Source of the DNA: Paramuribaculum sp.
Lineage (GTDB): Bacteria; Bacteroidota; Bacteroidia; Bacteroidales; Muribaculaceae
Direction of reading: 5' to 3'
Length of the DNA stretch: 5,387 nt
Assembly: GCA_029058705.1 (NCBI GenBank)
Contig: JAIDXA010000336.1
Coordinates: 1 to 5,387, forward strand
The position numbers and the translations under genes were made by a program. Positions 1-5,387 of the stretch are shown here, in pieces; the first letter of the stretch is position 1, and each line of letters begins with the position of its first letter. The notes beneath the pieces were generated by a model. That model made no database searches, was not told the origin of the DNA, and was given only the letters and a program-made list of their open reading frames with translations.

Positions 1-441
1 CCATTCGACATAAAGAGGCTGCCCCGTCCACCCGGATCCTCCTCCCCAACGGCCAACCGACGTCTCGCTATAGTCCTCCTGAGTCCGGAAGACCCATTCG
101 ACTTTCATAGCAGAAGGCGTGCCCGAGACTGTCCCGTCAAAATCGGCGCGCCGCTGAAGTCCTCCGCGGAAAGTGAAGACTCCCGGGGCCGGAGCATACA
201 AATCCTGAAGCTGACCGACATTTCCAGAAACTGAATCGGCCAGAATCTCCACTTTATACTGAAGATTCGCCACCGAAGCGTAAGCCGTATCGGGCAGACG
301 TTCGACAACCGGTTGCGCCTGGATGTCCGCTGCAACCGAATCAGAATCGACACATTTTTCAGACTCCGACCTGGAAGCAGCAGAACCGCATGAGTTAAGA
401 ATGGTTAAAAATACTATAATTGCGACTGTGTTTAATTTCAT
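1..441 (-). CDS. Lipoprotein with PQQ-like beta-propeller N-terminus (3' end outside window)
   Basis: The frame is open from the ATG at 441 to the left edge, giving 147 residues with no stop. Residues 1-17 form a lipoprotein signal (Lys-2, then hydrophobic VAIIVFLTIL), with a lipobox L-N-S-C that places the lipidated Cys at residue 18. A Ser/Glu/Asp-rich linker follows to about residue 80. A conserved block then starts with GVFTFRGG (87-94) and continues to WVFRT (116-120) and WGGGSGWTGQPLYVEW (132-147). From memory, this matches the start of Bacteroidetes proteins annotated as PQQ-binding-like beta-propeller repeat proteins, so most of the propeller should lie beyond the window. It is probably attached to the outer or inner membrane facing the periplasm; its substrate is unknown. 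The start is supported by the lipoprotein signal and by a promoter about 30 bp upstream. The gene is divergent from the MATE gene. Coding and lipoprotein status are well supported; the propeller assignment is moderate. Confidence 0.8.
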   Translation of the reverse strand, partial: MKLNTVAIIVFLTILNSCGSAASRSESEKCVDSDSVAADIQAQPVVERLPDTAYASVANLQYKVEILADSVSGNVGQLQDLYAPAPGVFTFRGGLQRRADFDGTVSGTPSAMKVEWVFRTQEDYSETSVGRWGGGSGWTGQPLYVEW

Positions 442-472
442 CAGAAATTTCAATGCTAATTGATTTCCGGAT

Positions 473-504
473 GCAAAGTTACTCATTATAGCGCGATAAG
501 CCAA
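473..504 (-). promoter_or_regulatory. Bacteroidetes-type promoter of the lipoprotein gene
   Basis: Read on the minus strand, TTGG (504-501) is followed by a 19-bp spacer and TAACTTTGC (481-473), which fits the Bacteroidetes primary sigma factor consensus TTG/TTTG - 19 to 21 bp - TAnnTTTG. Transcription would begin near 466-468, giving a leader of about 25 nt before the ATG at 441. No Shine-Dalgarno sequence is visible; the leader is A/T-rich, as is usual in this phylum. Confidence 0.75.
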
Positions 505-625
505 GCCAATCTCCACAATAAAGCGAAACGTATGCTAACCAATGTTAAACATTTTTTCACCATTTCCGAAAACAGCGTCCTGACCGCGCCCACCATCGGC
601 AACGAACAAATGTTGGCATGAATTT

Positions 626-657
626 TTGGTTGCATTGATCCGATTGACTAATTTTGC
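626..657 (+). promoter_or_regulatory. Bacteroidetes-type promoter of the MATE gene
   Basis: TTGG (626-629) is followed by a 19-bp spacer and TAATTTTGC (649-657), an essentially perfect -33/-7 pair. Transcription would start near 662-664, about 14 nt before the ATG at 677. This site decides the start codon: an in-frame TTG at 626 would place translation initiation inside the -33 element, upstream of any transcript made from here. Confidence 0.8.
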
Positions 658-676
658 AGGCTTTTTCATTACAGAT

Positions 677-2041
677 ATGCCATCATCGTCATCAACAAAA
701 GTCGACATGCTTCACGGGTCGCTCACGCCAAGCCTTCTGGCGTTTGCGATTCCGCTCATCGCAAGCGGCATCCTACAGCAATCGTTCAACGCTGTCGATG
801 TTGCCGTCATAGGCCGGTATTCCAACAGCATCGCGCTTGCGGCAGTCGGCTCAAACGGACCTCTGGTCAACATTCTGGTCAATCTGTTCATCGGAATATC
901 GATCGGTGCCAATGTAGTGATAGCCAATTATATCGGCCGCAAAAACAGCAACGGTATACGCGCAGGCATAGCGACGGCTTCCTCGCTGTCGCTGTTCAGC
1001 GGACTGACATTGCTGGTCATCGGACAAATCCTTGCGCGACCGATCCTCGAATGGATGAGCGCACCCGCCGATGTCATAGCCCTTGCGGCGGAGTATCTCG
1101 AGATATATTTTCTCGGGATGCCTTTCATCATGATCTACAACTTCGGATCGGCAATACTGCGAAGCATGGGCGACACACGCCGCCCGTTCTATTCGCTTCT
1201 GATAGCAGCCCTCATCAATATAGGGCTCGACTTTTTGTTTGTAGGCGGCCTGGGGATGGGTGTTGCCGGCGTAGCCATCGCAACAGTCATTGCGAATGGA
1301 GTCAATGCGGCAGTGACAGTCTACTGGCTGTATAAGGAAAAAGAGCCCTACCGGCTGGAAATCCGGCGACTGCGCGTTTCCGGCAGCGAACTCAGAAAGA
1401 TGCTCCAGATCGGCATTCCGGCCGGGCTGCAGGGAATGGTTTTTTCGGGGGCGAACCTGTTTATCCAGGCTGCGATAAACAAATATGGCGCAGATGCCAT
1501 GGCCGGATCCTCGGCTTCGCTCACCTATGAGGCTTACTGCTATTTCATCATTGCGGCCTTTTCGCAGGCAACCGTCGCTTTTGTCAGTCAGAACTATGGA
1601 GCCGGGCAGCATGAACGATGCCGGAAAATCGTTGTCCACAGCATGGCTCTGAGCGCCATCTTCACGCTGATAGCCACAGAGTTGATAGCAATCAACGGCG
1701 CGACCTGCCTGAGCATATTCTCTTCCGATCCGGGAGTGATTGGGTTTGGAGTCGAGCGAATGCGTACAGTCCTTATGTTTCAGGTGCTTGCCTGCAGCTA
1801 TGAGATAACAGGATCAGCTATGCGCGGGCTCGGCAACTCCATGACACCAATGATCCTGACGGTTTTCGGGACCTGTGTCCTCAGGCTTGTGTGGATCTAC
1901 ACTGTCAACGCCCATTTCCATCAGTTCGACATCCTGCTCAGCATCTATCCGATCACATGGGTAATTACAGGAACAATGGTGATCATTGCCTACATATACA
2001 CAGCAAAGCGCCGGCTGACAGGCAACCGGCGCTCTGTATGA
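677..2041 (+). CDS. MATE family multidrug/toxin efflux transporter
   Basis: A 454-residue inner-membrane protein, the usual length for the MATE family (about 450, twelve helices), expected to export cationic drugs or metabolites in exchange for Na+ or H+. Two homologous halves are visible. The first has the helix-1 region LLAFAIPLIASGILQQ (20-35) followed by FNAVDVAVIGRY (37-48), and ILRSMGDTRRP (160-170). The second has IGIPAGLQG (245-253), FVSQNYGAG (302-310) and AMRGLGNSMTP (381-391). A charged cytoplasmic linker (about 219-243) separates the halves, and the C-terminus is a short basic tail. I chose the ATG at 677 over the in-frame TTG at 626 because the promoter lies between them and family members start a few residues before this M-L-x-G-x-L motif; the ATG at 707 is a less likely alternative. 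The gene is monocistronic and convergent with the TonB-domain gene. Family assignment is secure; the substrate is unknown, so no gene symbol is given. Confidence 0.96.
   Translation: MPSSSSTKVDMLHGSLTPSLLAFAIPLIASGILQQSFNAVDVAVIGRYSNSIALAAVGSNGPLVNILVNLFIGISIGANVVIANYIGRKNSNGIRAGIATASSLSLFSGLTLLVIGQILARPILEWMSAPADVIALAAEYLEIYFLGMPFIMIYNFGSAILRSMGDTRRPFYSLLIAALINIGLDFLFVGGLGMGVAGVAIATVIANGVNAAVTVYWLYKEKEPYRLEIRRLRVSGSELRKMLQIGIPAGLQGMVFSGANLFIQAAINKYGADAMAGSSASLTYEAYCYFIIAAFSQATVAFVSQNYGAGQHERCRKIVVHSMALSAIFTLIATELIAINGATCLSIFSSDPGVIGFGVERMRTVLMFQVLACSYEITGSAMRGLGNSMTPMILTVFGTCVLRLVWIYTVNAHFHQFDILLSIYPITWVITGTMVIIAYIYTAKRRLTGNRRSV
2007..2033. terminator. Possible bidirectional terminator hairpin at convergent gene ends
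   Basis: AGCGCCGG (2007-2014) and CCGGCGCT (2026-2033) form a perfect 8-bp GC-rich stem with an 11-nt loop. It lies inside the last codons of the MATE gene and about 20 nt past the stop of the convergent TonB-domain gene. The plus-strand T-run (2047-2051) is about 13 nt away and the minus side has only TTT next to the stem, so it is not a textbook intrinsic terminator. It is the only strong hairpin I found at this junction. Confidence 0.4.
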
Positions 2042-2053
2042 TGAGATTTTTCA

Positions 2054-2491
2054 TTACAGTCGGAATGCGATAGGCAGAATCAGATAGACCGGAACTGGAG
2101 CTCCCGAAATACGGCCGGCCTTCCACGAAGGCATGCTGCGGATAATCCTTACAGCCTCGCGGTCAATCGATTCCTCGACACCGCGGACAACCTCTATGTC
2201 TGAGATCGAACCGTTCGGATGAACAATAAAGCCGCACAACACACGGCCTTCGATCCGAGAATCGTAAGCCTGACGGGGATAATTACGCTCATGGTTGATA
2301 AAGCGCATCATGGCATTGTCACCACCAGGAAATTCAGGAGGCACATCGACAGCATCAGAAGCATAAGCCTCGACAACAACAGACTGCGAGCTGCTGTAAT
2401 ATGAGACCTTGCATCGTTGCGCCAACATGGGCGGGCAAGCCGACGCCATGATAAAACAAGATAGCAGTATGCGGTTATTCAACAGGGTCAT
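2054..2491 (-). CDS. Exported TonB C-terminal domain protein (energy transducer TonB family)
   Basis: A 145-residue protein that is almost all TonB C-terminal domain. Residues 1-25 look like a Sec signal (Arg-7, hydrophobic ILLSCFIMASA, likely cleavage after L-A at about 24). After a short spacer the domain follows: PPEFPGGDNAMMRFI (51-65), NYPRQA (70-75), IEGRVLCGFIVHPNGSISD (80-98), VVRGVEESIDREAVRIIRSM (101-120), PSWKAG (121-126), then V-P-V-Y-L-I-L-P-I-A-F-R-L to the end. This is the pattern of Bacteroidetes TonB_C proteins. Unlike classical TonB, it has no evident long proline-rich periplasm-spanning region and only one N-terminal hydrophobic stretch, so it may be soluble in the periplasm instead of coupling ExbB/ExbD to outer-membrane receptors. 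The frame stays open upstream to 2794, but that extension is not TonB-like and runs across the promoter; the ATG at 2491 directly precedes the signal peptide. Domain identity is secure; role is unknown. Confidence 0.88.
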   Translation of the reverse strand: MTLLNNRILLSCFIMASACPPMLAQRCKVSYYSSSQSVVVEAYASDAVDVPPEFPGGDNAMMRFINHERNYPRQAYDSRIEGRVLCGFIVHPNGSISDIEVVRGVEESIDREAVRIIRSMPSWKAGRISGAPVPVYLILPIAFRL

Positions 2492-2600
2492 AGATGTAAG
2501 AAGAGAGTTAAGGTTACAAATAACAGACGGAATAAACCGATGAAGAGATTCCGGCAAGAAATCAGCCCATTGCTTATTCGCACCATGATTGTTTCGTGGG

Positions 2601-2632
2601 GCAAAATTAAACGCACCTGTGCATTTGACCAA
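2601..2632 (-). promoter_or_regulatory. Bacteroidetes-type promoter of the TonB-domain gene
   Basis: On the minus strand TTGG (2632-2629) is followed by a 19-bp spacer and TAATTTTGC (2609-2601), a near-perfect match to the Bacteroidetes consensus. Transcription would start near 2595, leaving an unusually long leader of about 105 nt before the ATG at 2491. That leader contains a 32-codon open frame, described in the findings. Confidence 0.75.
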
Positions 2633-2647
2633 AAAATCAGTCTTCAT

Positions 2648-2678
2648 TTTGTGAATGATTATTATTGTTTTAAATTTG
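2648..2678 (+). promoter_or_regulatory. Distal plus-strand promoter toward porQ (or a small RNA)
   Basis: TTTG (2648-2651) is followed by a 19-bp spacer and TAAATTTG (2671-2678), matching the Bacteroidetes -33/-7 consensus with the same spacing as the other promoters here. Transcription would start near 2684 and run about 155 nt to porQ through the inverted repeat at 2779-2817. Its -33 box is only 15 bp from the -33 box of the divergent promoter. Activity is inferred from sequence only. Confidence 0.55.
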
Positions 2679-2778
2679 TTGACATTTCCCGCCCACAGTC
2701 CAGACAATATCGCCCCCTGTTGTCCGTTTAGAATTTGAGCGGCATTTTTCCACTGCGGAAAGTCGACCCGCGACAAGA

Positions 2779-2817
2779 GATTTGTTCCAATCATATTAGT
2801 TTGTCAGGGAACAAATC
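2779..2817. repeat. Perfect 10-bp inverted repeat upstream of porQ
   Basis: GATTTGTTCC (2779-2788) and GGAACAAATC (2808-2817) are exact reverse complements separated by 19 bp, with arms offset by 29 bp. The right arm ends 2 bp before the -7 box of the proximal porQ promoter, and the space between arms covers its -33 region. As DNA it could be an operator; as RNA from the distal promoter it would fold into a hairpin followed by CGTAATTTT, possibly an attenuator. The repeat is directly visible; its function is inferred. Confidence 0.7.
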
Positions 2818-2828
2818 CGTAATTTTGC
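2796..2828 (+). promoter_or_regulatory. Proximal promoter of the porQ-cmk-ispH operon
   Basis: A strong -7 box TAATTTTGC lies at 2820-2828. The -33 element is weaker: TTAG at 2796-2799 gives a 20-bp spacer, whereas the better-matching TTTG at 2800-2803 gives only 16 bp. A start near 2834 would leave a leader of just 5 nt before the ATG at 2839, or 11 nt before the ATG at 2845. A weak -33 overlapped by an inverted repeat suggests regulated initiation. Confidence 0.6.
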
Positions 2829-2838
2829 AATCTGAAAA

Positions 2839-3876
2839 ATGTACATGTCCGGTTTCCCAAATATTTCCAGCAAGCGGCTTTTCCCTTTGATTGCCCTGGC
2901 GTTTGCCCTGACTTCGGCAGGCGCAGATTCGTCGCCTGCCTACAACTATCTCAACATTCCTTCATCGGCACACATCTATGGACTCGGAGGAATAAACATT
3001 TCGACTGTCGACGACGACATCAACGCAGTTGACCAGAATCCGGCTCTGCTCGGCCCGGAATTCGAGAGCCAGATCGGACTCAACTACATGCACTATATAG
3101 CCGGCTCCAATTTTGCCGGAGCCAGATTCGGGACAGCGGCAGGCGAACATGGAGCATGGTCGATCGGCATCCAGTATTACGGCTACGGCGAAATGGACCG
3201 CACTGATGTTTCGGGAAACATAACCGGCGCATTCTCGCCAAAGGATGTGGCTTTTTCCGGCATATACTCCCACGACATCACCGATCGCCTGCGAGGAGGC
3301 ATCAGCCTGAAATTCCTCTACAACGCATATGGCGACTATTCGGCCATGGCTCTGGCCACAGACCTCGGCCTCAACTATTATGATCCGGAATCGGACCTTT
3401 CACTGTCGGCTGTCATAGCCAATCTCGGAGGTCAGATCAAGCGATTCGACAACCACTACGACCGGCTTCCGGTCGACCTGCGCCTGGGATGGACTAAATC
3501 ATTCGGCAGTTTCCCGGTCCGATTCTCAGTGACGGCTTGGAATCTGACCAAATGGCATCTCCCCTATTATGAGACCGGCGACGGCACCAGCAACGACAAT
3601 CTCAAGCTCAAGGACTCGTTCGGATCAAATCTATTCCGCCATCTCATTTTCGCCGCCGACTTCGTTCCATCCGACAAATTCCATATCGGAATCGGCTATA
3701 ATTACAAGACACGAACCGACATGTCGACCTATTCCCGGTCGTTTCTTTCGGGATTTTCAATCGGCGCAGGGCTGCGGGTCAGCTCATTCAGCGTAGGTGT
3801 TGCCCTTTCGCAGCCACACACCGGCGCAACCACTTTCATGTTCAACCTCTCAACCAATCTAAGCGAACTCTTATGA
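2839..3876 (+). CDS. porQ: Type IX secretion system outer-membrane protein PorQ
   Basis: A 345-residue predicted outer-membrane beta-barrel of the PorQ family. In Porphyromonas gingivalis PorQ is part of the attachment complex with PorU, PorV and PorZ, which processes and anchors type IX cargo at the cell surface. Residues 1-29 form a signal peptide (Lys-12 and Arg-13, then LFPLIALAFALTSAGA). The family signature follows: YNYLNIPSSAHIYGLGG (35-51) and DDDINAVDQNPALLG (58-72). The rest is alternating aromatic/glycine beta strands (for example GAWSIGIQYYGYGEMDR) to the C-terminus. The ATG at 2845, two codons in, is an equally possible start given the very short leader. The stop overlaps the cmk start by ATGA, so translation is probably coupled. 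The assignment rests on recognised motifs and the porQ-cmk-ispH neighbourhood. Whether this organism has a full type IX system cannot be seen here. Confidence 0.88.
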   Translation: MYMSGFPNISSKRLFPLIALAFALTSAGADSSPAYNYLNIPSSAHIYGLGGINISTVDDDINAVDQNPALLGPEFESQIGLNYMHYIAGSNFAGARFGTAAGEHGAWSIGIQYYGYGEMDRTDVSGNITGAFSPKDVAFSGIYSHDITDRLRGGISLKFLYNAYGDYSAMALATDLGLNYYDPESDLSLSAVIANLGGQIKRFDNHYDRLPVDLRLGWTKSFGSFPVRFSVTAWNLTKWHLPYYETGDGTSNDNLKLKDSFGSNLFRHLIFAADFVPSDKFHIGIGYNYKTRTDMSTYSRSFLSGFSIGAGLRVSSFSVGVALSQPHTGATTFMFNLSTNLSELL

Positions 3877-4580
3877 CCAACTCCCAGACTCCACAGATAA
3901 CCATAGCCATTGACGGCTATTCATCCTCGGGCAAAAGCACGATGGCCCGTCAGCTTGCAAAGACAATCGGCTACCGCTACATTGACTCGGGGGCCATGTA
4001 TCGCGCGGTGACGCTCTATGCCCTCCGCCACGATATGATCAATCGTGCCGACAATTCGGTCAACGCTCCCCTTCTTGTTGCATCCCTCCCTGAAATCGCG
4101 ATCGATTTCAAAGTAGACGGCGACAATCAGTCGACACTGCTCAACGGCGAGAATGTCGAGACGGAGATCCGCTCCATAGCAGTCAGCCAGTGTGTCTCGC
4201 CCGTTGCGGCAATCCCGCAGGTGCGCCATGCGCTTGTGGCGATGCAGCAAAAGATGGGCGAAAGCAAAGGCATAGTCATGGATGGCCGCGACATCGGCAC
4301 CACCGTCTTTCCCAAGGCTGAAATGAAAGTTTTCGTCCGCGCATCAGCCCAGACCCGCGCCCAGCGGCGGCTGAACGAAATGATTGAAAAAGGCATAGCC
4401 ACGACTTTTGAAGAGATTCTTGCCAATGTTGTCAGCCGCGACCACATCGATGAGACGCGCGACGAAAGCCCACTCCGCTGTGCCGACGACGCCATAGTCC
4501 TTGACAATTCAGTCATGAGCGTCGAGGAGCAGAACAACTGGCTTCTTGACCTTTACAAAAAGGTGGTTGCATCGCTATGA
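3873..4580 (+). CDS. cmk: (d)CMP kinase (cytidylate kinase)
   Basis: A 235-residue cytosolic nucleoside monophosphate kinase that phosphorylates CMP and dCMP with ATP, supplying CDP/dCDP for RNA, DNA and phospholipid synthesis. The Walker A P-loop is G15-YSSSGKS-T23. The motif IDSGAMYRAVT (37-47) is the usual CMP-kinase NMP-binding segment. GRDIGTTVFP (138-147) is the conserved nucleotide-binding block. The lid region carries R161 and R164/R165, and SRDHIDETRDESPL (187-200) matches the RDxxDxxRxxSPL motif of the family. A CMP-specific insert lies around 75-120. Length is normal (about 225-235) and no key residue appears missing. Both ends overlap neighbours by ATGA (porQ before, ispH after), so expression should depend on the porQ promoters. 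Confidence 0.97.
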   Translation: MTNSQTPQITIAIDGYSSSGKSTMARQLAKTIGYRYIDSGAMYRAVTLYALRHDMINRADNSVNAPLLVASLPEIAIDFKVDGDNQSTLLNGENVETEIRSIAVSQCVSPVAAIPQVRHALVAMQQKMGESKGIVMDGRDIGTTVFPKAEMKVFVRASAQTRAQRRLNEMIEKGIATTFEEILANVVSRDHIDETRDESPLRCADDAIVLDNSVMSVEEQNNWLLDLYKKVVASL

Positions 4581-5387
4581 GCAGGATTGTCGAAGTTGAG
4601 ATAGATTCCGGCTCCGGATTCTGCTTCGGAGTGACAGCCGCCATTGACAAAGCGGAGACACAGCTCAACATCCACCCCGAGCTTTATTGCCTGGGCGACA
4701 TCGTCCACAACTCCGATGAGGTAGAACGTCTGCAAAACAAAGGTTTGCAGACGATCACCCACTCCGAAATGTCATCATTGAAAGACGTCAACGTTCTTCT
4801 GCGAGCCCACGGTGAACCTCCATCGACCTATCAGCTCGCGGCGCGCAACAATATAAACATAATAGATGCGACATGTCCGGTGGTGCTGCGGCTGCAACGC
4901 CGCATAAAAACAACCTACAACACGCCCGATCCTCCACAGATAGTCATCTACGGAAAAACCGGTCACGCGGAAGTCAACGGTCTTGTCGGGCAGACCGAAG
5001 GGACAGCCATCGTTGTCGATGACACTTCGAGCCTCGACAATATAGACTTCTCCCGTCCGATCGCCTTATATTCCCAGACCACCCAATCGCTCGAAGGCTA
5101 CAGGAGAATGCACGACCGCATCGTTGAACGCGCTGAAAAAGGAGTGGAAGTGACATGTCATGACACTATCTGCCGTCAGGTAGCCAACCGGGCCGAACGG
5201 CTTGGGGCTTTCGCCGCATCCCATTCGGTCATTTTATTTGTCTGCGGAAAGAAGAGCAGCAACGGCCGTGTCCTCTACGGCCACTGCCTTGAATCGAATC
5301 CCCGCACCCACCTGATCTCCAATCCGTCGGAAATCGATCCGGACTGGCTGTCGGAAGTCAGTTCAATCGGAGTCTGCGGGGCCACGT
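4577..5387 (+). CDS. ispH: 4-hydroxy-3-methylbut-2-enyl diphosphate reductase IspH (3' end outside window)
   Basis: The first 270 residues of IspH (LytB), the [4Fe-4S] enzyme that reduces HMBPP to IPP and DMAPP in the last step of the MEP isoprenoid pathway. The three cluster cysteines are present: C16 in GFCFGV, C100 in DATCPVV and C199 in DTICRQVANR. Substrate-pocket residues are also visible: H44 in LGDIVHN, H78 in RAHGEPP, H130 and E132 in GKTGHAEVNG, T168/T169 in YSQTTQS, and S227-S228-N229 in KKSSNGR. The window ends in GVCGAT, just where the final Ser-containing motif begins, so only about 15-25 residues should be missing. The start ATG overlaps the cmk stop (ATGA) and lies 15 codons before the first cluster cysteine, as expected for the family. 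The frame is intact throughout. Confidence 0.97.
   Translation, partial: MSRIVEVEIDSGSGFCFGVTAAIDKAETQLNIHPELYCLGDIVHNSDEVERLQNKGLQTITHSEMSSLKDVNVLLRAHGEPPSTYQLAARNNINIIDATCPVVLRLQRRIKTTYNTPDPPQIVIYGKTGHAEVNGLVGQTEGTAIVVDDTSSLDNIDFSRPIALYSQTTQSLEGYRRMHDRIVERAEKGVEVTCHDTICRQVANRAERLGAFAASHSVILFVCGKKSSNGRVLYGHCLESNPRTHLISNPSEIDPDWLSEVSSIGVCGAT

Larger units (their letters stand above)
2492..2838. other. Divergent regulatory region between the TonB-domain gene and porQ
   Basis: This 347-bp non-coding stretch serves both directions. It holds a minus-strand promoter (2601-2632), a plus-strand promoter directly behind it (2648-2678), a 10-bp inverted repeat (2779-2788 and 2808-2817) and a second plus-strand -7 box beside porQ (2820-2828). 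The centre is more A/T-rich than the surrounding genes. Open frames crossing it in either direction show no family resemblance. There is no plus-strand ATG between the likely start of the distal transcript (about 2684) and porQ. Confidence 0.7.

Noticed and set aside
105..353. 82-codon minus-strand frame near the left edge
   Set aside because: It is an out-of-frame shadow of the lipoprotein gene, whose frame runs from 441 to the edge and carries a lipobox and the propeller motif.
851..1639. 262-codon open frame on the minus strand
   Set aside because: It lies wholly within the MATE gene in the antisense direction. Its translation is rich in Arg, His, Cys and Asp with no family resemblance, while the plus-strand frame is a clear membrane transporter.
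2047..2051. Classic intrinsic terminator after the MATE gene
   Set aside because: The T-run is only five bases long and about 13 nt from the hairpin stem, so only a tentative bidirectional terminator is reported.
2540..2731. 63-codon plus-strand frame in the divergent region
   Set aside because: It runs across both divergent promoters at 2601-2678, has no recognisable domain, and no promoter was found before it.
2492..2794. N-terminal extension of the TonB-domain gene to 2794
   Set aside because: The extension crosses the gene's own promoter, would bury the signal peptide in mid-protein, and has no resemblance to TonB linkers.
4127..4537. 136-codon minus-strand frame inside cmk
   Set aside because: It is antisense to a gene with all CMP-kinase motifs intact; its low-complexity Ser/Thr/Arg translation is typical of a shadow frame.
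1..5387. Mobile elements, CRISPR arrays, tRNA or rRNA genes
   Set aside because: No transposase or integrase-like frame, no regularly spaced repeats, and no tRNA or rRNA signature were seen on either strand; the genes are ordinary chromosomal ones.

Overview
The window looks like a piece of a Bacteroidales chromosome, possibly a gut Muribaculaceae or Bacteroides relative. The evidence is a PorQ-type type IX secretion gene, a Bacteroidetes-style stand-alone TonB C-terminal domain protein, a lipoprotein with a PQQ-like propeller motif, and five promoter-like sites matching the Bacteroidetes consensus (-33 TTG/TTTG, spacer of about 19 bp, -7 TAnnTTTG). No gene start has a clear Shine-Dalgarno sequence, which also fits this phylum. 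The exact genus cannot be told from the sequence alone.

Layout: (1) 1-441, minus strand, the N-terminal part of a lipoprotein that runs off the left edge. (2) 442-676, a divergent intergenic region with one promoter per direction. (3) 677-2041, plus strand, a complete MATE-family multidrug/Na+ antiporter. (4) 2054-2491, minus strand and convergent with the MATE gene, a small exported protein that is almost entirely a TonB C-terminal domain. A GC-rich hairpin lies at the convergent junction. (5) 2492-2838, a 347-bp divergent regulatory region with back-to-back promoters, a second promoter next to porQ, and a perfect 10-bp inverted repeat. (6) 2839 to the right edge, plus strand, a tight operon porQ-cmk-ispH whose members overlap by ATGA at both junctions; ispH is cut by the window end about where its last conserved motif begins.

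The operon joins an outer-membrane component of the type IX secretion attachment complex (PorQ) to two core metabolic enzymes: CMP kinase (pyrimidine nucleotide supply) and IspH (last step of the MEP isoprenoid pathway). To my knowledge this grouping recurs in Bacteroidetes, so it is not a new system, but the two ATGA overlaps imply translational coupling. The most interesting material is non-coding: the divergent promoter block at 2601-2678, the inverted repeat that spans the porQ-proximal promoter, and a short hydrophobic upstream reading frame whose stop overlaps the start of the TonB-domain gene. I found no mobile element, CRISPR array, tRNA or rRNA, and no convincing new multi-gene system.
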